28,706 bases of DNA from JBDRGX01 sp043817485 [NCBI: bacterium] (GCA_043817485.1 JBDRGX010000023.1:1-28706), one strand, 5' to 3'. Shown: positions 17,317 to 24,956, counted from the stretch's first letter. Made by a program: numbers and translations. The notes: a model not told the origin generated them from the sequence alone.

Positions 17317-17344
17317 TGTCATTCCGAACTCGTTTCGGAATCTC
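17317..17344 (-). repeat. Dispersed TGTCATTCCGAA hairpin repeat in the pilin leader region
   Basis: ATTCCGAA and TTTCGGAAT form a hairpin around ACTCG-like loop bases. On the minus strand it reads GAGATTCC...GGAATGACA, the reverse-oriented relative of the repeats at 11524 and 16626. Strings of this type recur between genes in many bacterial genomes. Confidence 0.55.
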
Positions 17345-17366
17345 AAAGATTAACAATGTACCGATT

Positions 17367-17402
17367 TTATCAGATGCTAAAAACAAGTTTAGCATTTGAT
17401 AA
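17367..17402 (-). promoter_or_regulatory. Stable hairpin upstream of the pilin gene
   Basis: Arms TTATCA-x-ATGCTAAA and TTTAGCAT-x-TGATAA pair over 14 of 15 positions around a 6-base loop. No T-run follows on either strand, so it is not a terminator. TTGACA at 17449-17444 on the minus strand, followed 14 bases later by TATAAT, is a candidate promoter with a short spacer. If used, the hairpin would be in the pilin mRNA leader and could stabilise it. Confidence 0.45.
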
Positions 17403-17458
17403 AAAAATTATAATCATTTTAATAATTATAATTTTTTTTTATTGTGTCAAGTTTTTTT

Positions 17459-18421
17459 TTATTTTTTACTAAACACTTTAGCACAGCTTCCAAAAATTCC
17501 AGCATTATTTCCTAATTTAGCTTGAACAATTTTCAAATTTTTAATAGATAAATCTAATGCAAATTTTTTAATAGAATCTTTTATTGGATCTAAAAGTAAA
17601 TCTCCTGCATGACTAATTCCACCACCAATAATAATTATTTCTGGATTAAGTATATTTATTACTGAAGCAAGAGCTGCTCCAATATATCGAGCAATATCTT
17701 GTACAATCATTTTACTTAAATGATCACCATTACGAGCTTCATCACAAATAATTTTAGGAGTAATTTTTGTTAAATCATTTTCTACTGCTTTTAAAATACT
17801 CGTAGCAAAACCCTTTTTAATAGCCATTTTTGCTTTTTCAATAAAAGCATTTTTCCCAGCATAAGCTTCTAAACAACCGATTCCTCCACAATTACATTTT
17901 AGTCCTTCATAAATAATACTAATATGTCCTATTTCTCCAGCAAAACCAAAAGATCCACGATAAAGTTTTTTATCAATAATTATACCACCGCCAATACCTG
18001 TTCCTAAAGTAATACAAACACAATTAGTAGTATTTTTTCCAGCTCCAAAAAAATATTCTCCTAAAACTACCATATTAACATCATTATCTAAATAAGTATT
18101 AAGTTTAAATTCTTTTTTTAAAATATTAGCTAAACGAATATTTTTCCATTCAGAAATATTTATAGCACCACCAATAATAATTCCTTTTTGATCATCAACT
18201 AATCCAGGACTACCTAATCCTATTCCTGAAATTTTTATTTTTTCTTTTTTTGAAAATTCTAAACATTCAGCAATAAGTTTTTTTATATTTAAAATTACTT
18301 TTTCTGATCCAGATAAAGCATCTGTTGAAATACTTTTTGTGAAAAGAATTTTTCCATTTGTATTTATAATCCCAGCTTTAATATCTGTTCCACCTAAATC
18401 AATTCCAATCGCATATTTCAT
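17459..18421 (-). CDS. ROK-family sugar kinase, probably glucokinase
   Basis: Phosphorylates glucose or a related sugar with ATP in the cytosol. The 320-residue protein has the ATP loop GIDLGGTDIKAG at residues 5-16, the catalytic aspartate in YLDNDVN, the phosphate loop ITLGTGIGGG, the sugar-contact motif GEIGH, and the ROK zinc motif CNCGGIGCLEAYAG. The first loop has Asp where most glucokinases have Asn. The start overlaps the ybeY end by 23 bases, so translation is coupled. It closes the acpP-fabF-rnc operon and may handle glucose released by MalQ. N-acetylmannosamine or another hexose remains possible. Confidence 0.87.
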   Translation of the reverse strand: MKYAIGIDLGGTDIKAGIINTNGKILFTKSISTDALSGSEKVILNIKKLIAECLEFSKKEKIKISGIGLGSPGLVDDQKGIIIGGAINISEWKNIRLANILKKEFKLNTYLDNDVNMVVLGEYFFGAGKNTTNCVCITLGTGIGGGIIIDKKLYRGSFGFAGEIGHISIIYEGLKCNCGGIGCLEAYAGKNAFIEKAKMAIKKGFATSILKAVENDLTKITPKIICDEARNGDHLSKMIVQDIARYIGAALASVINILNPEIIIIGGGISHAGDLLLDPIKDSIKKFALDLSIKNLKIVQAKLGNNAGIFGSCAKVFSKK

Positions 18422-18827
18422 TTTTAGCTACTCCTAAAACTTTTTTTTCCCAATATTTCATTTTAGCTTTTTCTTTTTTTTCTTGATCATTAAATCCACT
18501 TAAATGAAGAATCCCATGAATAAGCAAAATAGCCAATTCTTGATTAAAAGAATGTTTATATTTTAAAGCTTGTTTTTTGCAAACATCTATACAAATGACT
18601 ACATCTCCTAAAAGATTACCTTCATTAGAAAATGCCAAAACATCTGTTTCGTCTAAAGTATTTTTATATTTTACATTTAGTTCTTTAATAAATTTAGCAT
18701 TTACAAGAACAACACTTAATTCTTTATCTTCGTATTTTAAAAATTTTAAGCTAATTTGACAAATTTTTTTGACAAATTTTTTATCAAGTTTTTGCTTTTT
18801 ATAAAGGTTTTTTATTAAAATTTCCAT
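18399..18827 (-). CDS. ybeY: Endoribonuclease YbeY-like (rRNA maturation factor)
   Basis: YbeY is a metal-dependent RNase for 16S rRNA 3'-end processing and ribosome quality control. The 142-residue size, the ELNVKYKNTLDETDVLAFS segment and the C-terminal metal motif identify the family. The motif reads HGILHLSGFND, while the family norm is HGxLHLxGYDH: the first two His ligands are present but the third position is Asp. The codons (CAT...CAT...GAT) read cleanly, so this is not a frame error. The ATG directly follows the TAA that ends the decayed acyl-CoA dehydrogenase fragment. The gene overlaps the ROK kinase gene and shares an operon with rnc, another RNA-processing gene. Confidence 0.88.
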   Translation of the reverse strand: MEILIKNLYKKQKLDKKFVKKICQISLKFLKYEDKELSVVLVNAKFIKELNVKYKNTLDETDVLAFSNEGNLLGDVVICIDVCKKQALKYKHSFNQELAILLIHGILHLSGFNDQEKKEKAKMKYWEKKVLGVAKNEICDWN

Positions 18828-19066
18828 TTATTTTTTTGCTGACTCTTTTATAAGTTCTAAAGCAATAACTCCTCTTTGAATTTGATTAGTTCCTTCATAG
18901 ATTTGAGTTATTTTTGCATCTCGCATCATTTTTTCTACAGGATATTTTTTCATAATATCCATAAAACCATTAAATACTTGTACTGCATCAGTTGTGACTT
19001 TAATGCAAGTATCTAAGTAAATAATTTACACATGGCAGAAAATTTAGAAACATTTTTATTTTTATT
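18828..19066 (-). pseudogene. Decayed duplicate of the acyl-CoA dehydrogenase 3' end
   Basis: This 239-base stretch aligns with 19103-19339, the last 80 or so codons of the neighbouring dehydrogenase gene, at roughly nine identical bases in ten. It carries a one-base deletion with an in-frame stop (ACTTAG for GCTTCAGAT) and a three-base insertion, so it cannot make the protein. Its final 45 codons ([13 protein letters not shown]...ELIKESAKK) are still intact and its stop TAA abuts the ybeY ATG. That exact junction suggests the fragment is what remains of the original gene. Confidence 0.9.
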
Positions 19067-19102
19067 CTAATGTGGTCCAGTTTTTCTCGACCATTATATC
19101 AA

Positions 19103-20260
19103 CTATTTTTTTGCTGATTCTTTTATAAGTTCTAAAGCAATAACTCCTCTTTGAATTTGATTAGTTCCTTCATAGATTTGAGTTATTTTTGCATCTCTCA
19201 TCATTTTTTCTACAGGATATTCTTTCATATATCCATAACCACCAAATATTTGTACTGCATCAGTTGTAACTTTCATACAAACATCTGAAGCAAATAATTT
19301 ACACATTGCAGAAAATTTAGAAACATTTTTATCTTTATTATCAACCATTTGAGCAGTTTGATAAACTAATGCTCTTGCTGCTTCTACAGAAGTTGCCATA
19401 TCAGCCAACATAAATTGAATTCCTTGAAATGAACTAATAGGATGACCAAATTGTTTTCTTTCACGAGAATATTTTATAGCACAATCTAATGCTCCTTGAG
19501 CTGTTCCTACTGCTTGAGAAGCTACTCCAGGTCTACTTTGATCTAATGTTTTCATAGCAACAATAAATCCCATACCTTCTTTTACTAATAAATTTTCTTT
19601 TGGAACTTTGCAATCATTAAAAACAAGCTCTCTTGTTGCTGAACATCTAATTCCCATTTTATTTTCTTTTTTTCCGAAAGTAAATCCAGGGGTATCTTTT
19701 TCTACAATAAAAGCACTTGCGCCTCGTGAGCCCTTATTTTTATTAGTCATAGCAATAATAGTATATATTTCTGCTTCTCCGCCATTTGTAATCCATTGTT
19801 TAGTTCCATTAAGAATATAATAATCCCCTTCTAAAACAGCGGTTGTTTGAATAGCACCAGCATCACTACCTGCTTCTGATTCTGTTAATCCAAACGCTGC
19901 TAATCTTTTACCACTTGCAATTTGTGGAAGATATTTTTGCTTTTGATCTTCGTTTCCAAATAAAATAATAGGAAAAGTTCCTAATGCACTTGCTGCATAA
20001 CTTACAGCAACACCACCACATACCTTACTTAATTCTTCTACTACTAAACAAAGTTCAAAACATCCTTTTCCAAAACCTCCATATTTTTCTTCAATATAAA
20101 TTCCAAATAAATCTGAGCTAGCTAATACTTTAAGAATATCCCATGGAAAAATTCCTTTTTCATCTAATTCTTGAATTACTTCCAAAGGCATTTTTTCTTG
20201 AGCAATTTTTTGAGTTAAATCTTTAATCATTTTTTGTTCTTCATTTAAAAAATATCCCAT
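19103..20260 (-). CDS. Short-chain acyl-CoA dehydrogenase (butyryl-CoA dehydrogenase type)
   Basis: A FAD enzyme interconverting short acyl-CoA and enoyl-CoA; in a fermenter it most likely reduces crotonyl-CoA to butyryl-CoA with electron transfer flavoprotein. Length is 385 residues. Visible motifs are AFGLTESEAGSDAGA and QWITNGG (FAD contacts), [45 protein letters not shown] and catalytic Glu364 in [10 protein letters not shown]. The product would feed Ptb and Buk. AGGAG precedes the ATG, and the rnc stop overlaps that ribosome site. A decayed copy of its 3' end lies immediately downstream. No etfAB is in the window. Isovaleryl- or another short acyl-CoA is an alternative substrate. Confidence 0.92.
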   Translation of the reverse strand: MGYFLNEEQKMIKDLTQKIAQEKMPLEVIQELDEKGIFPWDILKVLASSDLFGIYIEEKYGGFGKGCFELCLVVEELSKVCGGVAVSYAASALGTFPIILFGNEDQKQKYLPQIASGKRLAAFGLTESEAGSDAGAIQTTAVLEGDYYILNGTKQWITNGGEAEIYTIIAMTNKNKGSRGASAFIVEKDTPGFTFGKKENKMGIRCSATRELVFNDCKVPKENLLVKEGMGFIVAMKTLDQSRPGVASQAVGTAQGALDCAIKYSRERKQFGHPISSFQGIQFMLADMATSVEAARALVYQTAQMVDNKDKNVSKFSAMCKLFASDVCMKVTTDAVQIFGGYGYMKEYPVEKMMRDAKITQIYEGTNQIQRGVIALELIKESAKK

Positions 20261-20271
20261 TAAAAACTCCT

Positions 20272-20997
20272 TTACTCGTTATCTAAATCGTCATCAGATT
20301 CTGAATATCCTAAAAGATTTAAAATATGTTCTGCTGCATTTTGTTCAGCTAATTTTTTAGTAAATCCAGAACCTATAGATTGTTTGTTTTCTACTTTTAC
20401 TAAAACTGTAAATACTTTTCTATGTTGAGGACCAATTTCATTTATTACTGTATATTGAGGCATAGTTTTAAATTTCAACAGAGAAAATTGTTGAAGAAGT
20501 GTTTTAAAATCTTCAACATGTTCATCTTTTTTAATTATTTCTATTTCTTCATCAAATTGAGAAAAAATAATTTTTTTTACAGTTTCTAAATTGCTATCAA
20601 AATAAATAGCACAAATTAAAGCCTCAAAAGTATTTGATAAAATAGAATTTCTATTTTTTCCACCAGTATTTTCTTCTCCTTTTCCCAATAAAATATATTT
20701 ATCTAAATCTATTTTTCTTGCTCTTTTAGCTAAAATTTGTTCACTAACAATTAAATTTTTAATTTGAGTAAGATAACCTTCTTCTGCTTCTGGAAAACAC
20801 TTTATTAAATATTCACTGATGACCATTCCAAGAATAGAATCTCCTAAAAATTCCATTTTTTCATTATGAGAATTATAAAAATTTTTTAAAGATAAATTTT
20901 CATAAATATAAGATTTATGAGTTAAAGATTGTATAAGAATAGATTTATTTTTGAATGAATATTCTATTGTTTTTTCCAAAAAATCTAAATTATTCAT
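20272..20997 (-). CDS. rnc: Ribonuclease III
   Basis: Cuts double-stranded RNA, chiefly rRNA precursors. The 241-residue protein has the catalytic domain with the signature [13 protein letters not shown] near residues 44-56, a second acidic helix ([13 protein letters not shown]), and a C-terminal double-stranded-RNA-binding domain from about residue 160 ending in [18 protein letters not shown]. The tail is acidic ([10 protein letters not shown]). It overlaps the fabF stop by 8 bases and is followed 11 bases later by the acyl-CoA dehydrogenase. The acpP-fabF-rnc order is a conserved bacterial arrangement. Confidence 0.96.
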   Translation of the reverse strand: MNNLDFLEKTIEYSFKNKSILIQSLTHKSYIYENLSLKNFYNSHNEKMEFLGDSILGMVISEYLIKCFPEAEEGYLTQIKNLIVSEQILAKRARKIDLDKYILLGKGEENTGGKNRNSILSNTFEALICAIYFDSNLETVKKIIFSQFDEEIEIIKKDEHVEDFKTLLQQFSLLKFKTMPQYTVINEIGPQHRKVFTVLVKVENKQSIGSGFTKKLAEQNAAEHILNLLGYSESDDDLDNE

Positions 20998-22228
20998 ATT
21001 TTTTAAATATTAATGTAGCATTATGTCCACCAAATCCTAAAGAATTAGAAAGAGCTATATTAACTGGCATTTTTAAAGCATTGTTAGGTACATAATTAAG
21101 ATCACATTCTGGATCTGGAAATTCATAATTAATAGTAGGTGGAATAATATCATTTTTTATTGCTAAAATACTAATAATAGATTCTACAACACCAGCAGCA
21201 CCTAAAAGATGTCCTGTCATTGATTTGGTAGAACTTACTTTTACTTGATAGGCATAATCTTTAAAAACTGTTTTTATTGCACTTGTTTCATAAGCATCAT
21301 TTAATTTAGTTGAAGTTCCATGTGCATTAATATAATTAACTTCTTCTGGTTGCAATGAAGCATCTTTTAATGCCATTTGCATACATCTTGCTGCACCCTC
21401 TCCTTCAGGAGCTGGTGCACTTATATGATAGGCATCTCCAGTTAGTCCATAGCCAACTAGTTCTGCATAAATAGGTGCTTGTCTTTTTAAAGCATGTTCT
21501 AAATCTTCTAATATAATTATTCCCGATCCTTCTCCCATTACAAACCCATCTCTTTCTTGATCAAAAGGTCTACTTGCTTTTTCTGGAGCATCATTTCTCG
21601 TAGAAAGAGCTTTCATAGCACAAAAACCACTAATTCCTAATGGAGTAATAGCTGCTTCTCCACCTCCAGCAAGCATTATATCAGCATCTCCTCTTTGAAT
21701 TACTTTAAAAGCATCTCCTATACAATGGGCACTTGTAGCACAAGCTGTAACTGTACAAGAATTAGGACCTTTAATTCCTAATTGTATTGAAATAATACCA
21801 GCTGCCATATTAGAAATAAGCATCGTAATAAAAAAAGGACTTATTCTACGAGGACCTTTATCTATAAGCGTTTGATGTTGAAGTTCTAATGTACTTAAGC
21901 CCCCTATTCCAGAACCTGCTATAACTCCTATTCTATGAGCATCTTCTGTCTCTATATTTAATTGAGAATCTTTCCATGCTTTTAAAGCAGCAATTACAAT
22001 ATATTGACAAAATAAATCCATTTTTCTGATTTCTTTACCATCTAAATATTCTTCTGGATGGAAATCTTTTACTTCAGCAGCAATTTTAGTTGGATATTCA
22101 TCAGTATTAAACCGTGTAATTAAACCCATTCCAGATTTACTTGAAATTAAATTTTGCCATAATGTATTTGTATCATTACCTAATGGAGTAATTGTACCCA
22201 TTCCTGTAATAACTACTCTTTTACTCAC
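20990..22228 (-). CDS. fabF: Beta-ketoacyl-ACP synthase II
   Basis: Condenses malonyl-ACP with acyl-ACP during fatty acid elongation. The 412-residue sequence has the full catalytic triad at the same numbers as E. coli FabF: Cys163 (TACATS), His303 (NAHGTST) and His340 ([12 protein letters not shown]). The start is GTG at 22228, nine bases after GGGAG. Its substrate carrier AcpP is encoded 198 bases upstream, separated by a terminator-like hairpin that could set acpP mRNA above fabF mRNA. Confidence 0.97.
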   Translation of the reverse strand: MSKRVVITGMGTITPLGNDTNTLWQNLISSKSGMGLITRFNTDEYPTKIAAEVKDFHPEEYLDGKEIRKMDLFCQYIVIAALKAWKDSQLNIETEDAHRIGVIAGSGIGGLSTLELQHQTLIDKGPRRISPFFITMLISNMAAGIISIQLGIKGPNSCTVTACATSAHCIGDAFKVIQRGDADIMLAGGGEAAITPLGISGFCAMKALSTRNDAPEKASRPFDQERDGFVMGEGSGIIILEDLEHALKRQAPIYAELVGYGLTGDAYHISAPAPEGEGAARCMQMALKDASLQPEEVNYINAHGTSTKLNDAYETSAIKTVFKDYAYQVKVSSTKSMTGHLLGAAGVVESIISILAIKNDIIPPTINYEFPDPECDLNYVPNNALKMPVNIALSNSLGFGGHNATLIFKKYE

Positions 22229-22249
22229 TATTTATATCTCCCGTAAATA

Positions 22250-22306
22250 TAAAAAAACCTCAAAAAAAAACTTGATAATAAAATTTTTTGCATAATTTTT
22301 GAGGTA
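22250..22306 (-). terminator. Terminator/attenuator between acpP and fabF
   Basis: On the minus strand ACCTCAAAAA pairs with TTTTTGAGGT and a run of seven T follows. The loop is long and AT-rich. Partial read-through here would explain high acpP with lower downstream expression, as needed for an abundant carrier protein. Confidence 0.65.
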
Positions 22307-22426
22307 TTTATTATTATTTTGATGCCAATTTATTTCTACAGCAATCTATAAAGTTTTATGCAATCTTATAAAAAAAAATTATTTTTGATTTGCTACTAAT
22401 ATTTTTTCAAAATTTCAATAAATAAT

Positions 22427-22672
22427 TTATTTTGCATGTTCTGTAATATAACTAATAGCATCTTTAACATTTGTAATTTTTTCTGCATCAGTATCTGAAA
22501 TTTCAATACTAAATGCTTCTTCAAATGCCATTACTAATTCTACTGTATCTAATGAATCTGCTCCTAAATCATTAATAAAAGAAGCATTTTCTGTAATTTC
22601 TTCTTCTTTTACTTCTAATTGTTTCACAATTATTTCTTTTACTTTTTGTTCAATGTTTTTTTCGTCTGCCAT
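22427..22672 (-). CDS. acpP: Acyl carrier protein
   Basis: Carries growing acyl chains on a 4'-phosphopantetheine arm in fatty acid synthesis. The 81-residue acidic protein has the attachment serine at residue 40 in [22 protein letters not shown] sits nine bases before the ATG. A TTGACA on the minus strand (22757-22752) is a good -35 box, with AT-rich -10 candidates after it, so the operon acpP-fabF-rnc-acd-ybeY-ROK kinase probably starts here. Confidence 0.97.
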   Translation of the reverse strand: MADEKNIEQKVKEIIVKQLEVKEEEITENASFINDLGADSLDTVELVMAFEEAFSIEISDTDAEKITNVKDAISYITEHAK

Positions 22673-23042
22673 AATAAAAAACCTCCTAGGTTATAAAAAT
22701 TTAAAATATTTTTTATTAAATCGTTATTGAAATATAATATTTTTAAAAAATGTCAAGAAAATTTATAAATTTTAATATTAACAACTAATTGCTTTTAAAA
22801 TTTGTTTTAGATTTGGAGAAACAATTAGAGGTTTTTGTTTTCGCTGTTTTTTTTCTTTTTTTCTGGTTTGGCAAAAACTATTACTTAAATTCCACTTTAA
22901 TACTTAACTTTGCTCCTTATAAAATTAGAATTTATAACGAATTACGATGTTTTAGGTTAACTTCTTGATTTTACAAACGTTACATCTAATTATCGTTTAT
23001 TTTGTACCAAATCTGCTGAATTGATTTATTAGGTGTTTTATT
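22673..23042. other. acpP upstream region and far edge of the DUF cassette
   Basis: This 370-base gap holds the acpP promoter, the truncated thrC 3'-end copy (22775-22837), and about 200 bases with no gene. One arm of a 9-bp inverted repeat, ATTAGGTGT, lies at 23028-23036. After the thrC copy, GTTTGGCAAAA at about 22866 again resembles thrC (GTTTGGGCAAAA), hinting that the homology once continued across a T-rich insertion. Confidence 0.5.
22775..22837 (-). pseudogene. Second copy of the thrC 3' end
   Basis: These 63 bases match 23742-23804, the end of the intact thrC gene plus its stop codon, with a single mismatch; the shared part encodes PLIVSPNLKQILKAISC. The copies are in direct orientation, 967 bases apart, with the DUF4160/DUF2442 gene pair between them. 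This is the layout left when a segment integrates at a gene's 3' end and carries a replacement end. Confidence 0.9.
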
Positions 23043-23312
23043 TTATTCTTCCATCCAATCAGGTAACGGATTACCTGTAGCTTCTGCATAGAGAGTTTCC
23101 GGAGCAATATCTATTTCATTTTGCCATGTTAAAATACCCAGTTCTATATTTACTTCAAAATGACGAAAAAAGTTAATATCTTTAAAACGGTTAAATACCC
23201 CTCCTCTATTTAAATATTTTGAAAAATCCATTATTCCTTTTTCCTTATTATCAAACTCAATTTCAATTTTATAATCTTCTTTATAATTTGCGGAAATTAC
23301 ATCATGAATCAT
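23043..23312 (-). CDS. DUF2442 protein (putative antitoxin partner)
   Basis: A small soluble protein of 89 residues. The pattern YKIEIEFDNKEKGIMDFSKYL...FRHFEVNIELGILTWQNEIDIAPETLYAEATG is typical of DUF2442, a family repeatedly found beside DUF4160 and suspected to form a type II toxin-antitoxin pair. AAAGGAG lies six bases before the ATG, and the gap to the DUF4160 stop is only 12 bases. Biochemical function is unknown. The pair is embedded between duplicated thrC ends, so it is probably mobile cargo. Confidence 0.82.
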   Translation of the reverse strand: MIHDVISANYKEDYKIEIEFDNKEKGIMDFSKYLNRGGVFNRFKDINFFRHFEVNIELGILTWQNEIDIAPETLYAEATGNPLPDWMEE

Positions 23313-23324
23313 CTTCCACTCCTT

Positions 23325-23585
23325 TTATATCAATGGTTGTATTTTTGACAAAGGTTGTTCTTCTCTTGCTGATTCCCAGTTATGTATTAATTCTTTTTGA
23401 TGTTGACAAGCCCATTCCATGACAAAACCTAAAATACGCGGGGAAATTTTTCCTTCAATAACCCGTAATGAACTAATCTCAATAGCTACATAATCTTTTC
23501 CATATCTTGCATGAAAATGTGGTGGATTATGTTCATCAAAATACATTGAAATAATAATTCCAAAAAATCTGGAAATTTCAGGCAT
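23325..23585 (-). CDS. DUF4160 protein (putative toxin-antitoxin partner)
   Basis: An 86-residue protein with the DUF4160 hallmarks: MPEISRFFGIIISMYFDEH, the histidine-rich PPHFHARYG, IEGKISPRILGFVMEWA and a helical tail ending QPLSKIQPLI. The paired histidines (HFH) could bind metal. It is the first gene of a two-gene unit with DUF2442. GGAAAA precedes the ATG. Which member is toxic, if either, cannot be told from sequence. Confidence 0.85.
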   Translation of the reverse strand: MPEISRFFGIIISMYFDEHNPPHFHARYGKDYVAIEISSLRVIEGKISPRILGFVMEWACQHQKELIHNWESAREEQPLSKIQPLI

Positions 23586-23744
23586 AAAACTTTTCCTTTT
23601 TTATTTATCACACCTAATCATAAAAATAACTTGCTACTTATCTGTTTCATTTTTTTGTTTGCCGAAATATTGTAAATTTAATGGATTGAAAATCTTAATT
23701 TGTCAAACTAAATTTATGTCAAAAGGTTAATTAGCAACAAGATA

Positions 23745-24812
23745 TTAACAACTAATTGCTTTTAAAATTTGTTTTAAATTTGGAGAAACAATTAGAGGTT
23801 TTTGAGTTTGGGCAAAAGATGTTTCTGGATCTTTTAATCCATTTCCAGTAAGAATACAAACAATAATAGGTTTTTGTTTTAAAGGTTTATTGAAAAATCC
23901 ATTTGCATTTAACTTAATCAAGCCAGCTATTCCTGCAGCAGAAGCAGGTTCAACAAAAATACCTTCTAATTTAGCCACCATTTTATAAGCATTTAATATT
24001 TCTTCATCAGAAACGCAATCTATTAACCCATTAGATTCTTTTATTGCTTTTAAAGCTTGTTGCCAACTTGCTGGATTACCTATTTTTATGGCTGTAGCAA
24101 TAGTTTTTGGATTTTTAACTGGATGTCCTAAAACAATAGGAGCTGATCCTTTTGCTTGCCAACCCATCATTTTAGGTTTATTTTTTATTTTTTTAGCATC
24201 GTAATATTCATTATATCCTTTCCAATATGCAGTAATATTTCCAGCATTTCCTACAGGCATAAATTGATAATCTGGATTTTTGCCTAAAAAATCACAAATT
24301 TCAAAAGCACCAGTTTTTTGTCCTTCTATTCTAAAAGGATTTAAAGAATTTACTAAAACAAAAGGATATTTTGTTGTAATTTCTTTTACTAAAGAAAGTG
24401 CTTTGTCAAAATTTCCTTTTATAGATATAACTTGTGCATTATATATAAGGGCTTGAGCCAATTTGCCTTTTGCAATATTTCCTTCAGGAATAAGAACAAC
24501 ACTTTTAATGCCAGCCCGTGCTGCATAAGCTGATGCTGATGCTGAAGTATTTCCAGTAGAAGCACATATTATTACATTAAAACCTTGTTCTATAGCTTTA
24601 GAAACAGCTAATGTCATTCCTCTATCTTTAAAAGATCCAGTAGGATTACATCCTTCGTATTTTAAAAATATTTTTAAATTTTTATTGATGGCATTTGTTA
24701 AATTATTTGCTTCAATTAAAGGAGTATTTCCTTCTTGTAATGAAATAATAGGAGTTTTTTTTGTTATGGGAAGATATTGTTTATATTTATCAATAATTCC
24801 GAGATATTTCAA
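23745..24812 (-). CDS. thrC: Threonine synthase
   Basis: A PLP enzyme making threonine from O-phosphohomoserine. Using the start chosen here it has 355 residues: MKYLGIIDKYKQYLP, EGNTPL near 27-32, the PLP lysine Lys62 in NPTGSFKDRG, STGNTSASASAYAARAG, a glycine loop PVGNAGN, and a C-terminal ILTGNGLKDP. I chose TTG at 24812 because AAAGGAGGT lies five bases before it and the protein then begins like other short-type ThrC. The frame is open 40 codons further to 24932, but that stretch is REP-like palindromes. It follows hom by 168 bases. A copy of its last 63 bases lies at 22775-22837. Confidence 0.95.
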   Translation of the reverse strand: MKYLGIIDKYKQYLPITKKTPIISLQEGNTPLIEANNLTNAINKNLKIFLKYEGCNPTGSFKDRGMTLAVSKAIEQGFNVIICASTGNTSASASAYAARAGIKSVVLIPEGNIAKGKLAQALIYNAQVISIKGNFDKALSLVKEITTKYPFVLVNSLNPFRIEGQKTGAFEICDFLGKNPDYQFMPVGNAGNITAYWKGYNEYYDAKKIKNKPKMMGWQAKGSAPIVLGHPVKNPKTIATAIKIGNPASWQQALKAIKESNGLIDCVSDEEILNAYKMVAKLEGIFVEPASAAGIAGLIKLNANGFFNKPLKQKPIIVCILTGNGLKDPETSFAQTQKPLIVSPNLKQILKAISC

Positions 24813-24816
24813 ATAG

Positions 24817-24825
24817 ACCTCCTTT
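24817..24825 (-). promoter_or_regulatory. Ribosome binding site that fixes the thrC start
   Basis: AAAGGAGGT on the minus strand, five bases before the TTG at 24812-24810, is a near-perfect Shine-Dalgarno sequence. It shows the 40-codon upstream extension is not part of the gene. Confidence 0.85.
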
Positions 24826-24871
24826 TGTTTTTCTAATTTTTCAATTGAAATTTTTTTTATAGATATGGTTT

Positions 24872-24897
24872 CAACCGAATCCTTAAGGGTTCGGTTG
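24872..24897. repeat. REP-like palindrome, family B copy 1
   Basis: Begins CAACCGAATCCTT and ends AAGGGTTCGGTTG; 12 of 13 positions pair. A near-identical copy lies at 24930-24956. The outer CAACCGA/TCGGTTG resembles the ends of family A (16484, 16698), suggesting a related mobile palindrome. Confidence 0.7.
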
Positions 24898-24929
24898 ACC
24901 ACACATATTGCTCTACCATCTTTCTCTTT

Positions 24930-24956
24930 CAACCGAATCCTTAAGGTGTTCGGTTG
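24930..24956. repeat. REP-like palindrome, family B copy 2
   Basis: Same as 24872-24897 but with one extra T near the centre of the right arm. The two copies are 58 bases apart in the hom-thrC gap, a paired layout like family A, and GGTTGAGGTTG follows. Confidence 0.7.

Larger units (their letters stand above)
23028..23618. repeat. 9-bp inverted repeats around the DUF4160/DUF2442 pair
   Basis: ATTAGGTGT at 23028-23036 and its reverse complement ACACCTAAT at 23610-23618 lie 6 bases beyond the DUF2442 stop and 24 bases before the DUF4160 start. They enclose exactly the two genes. They may be cassette ends or operator half-sites; the match is short. Confidence 0.35.

Noticed and set aside
17367-17402. 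Hairpin upstream of the pilin gene as a terminator for the ROK kinase operon
   Set aside because: No T-run follows the stem on the minus strand; the T-run lies on the wrong side.
24813-24932. Forty-codon N-terminal extension of ThrC
   Set aside because: Encoded by palindromes, lies upstream of a near-perfect ribosome site, and the remaining protein already begins like known ThrC.
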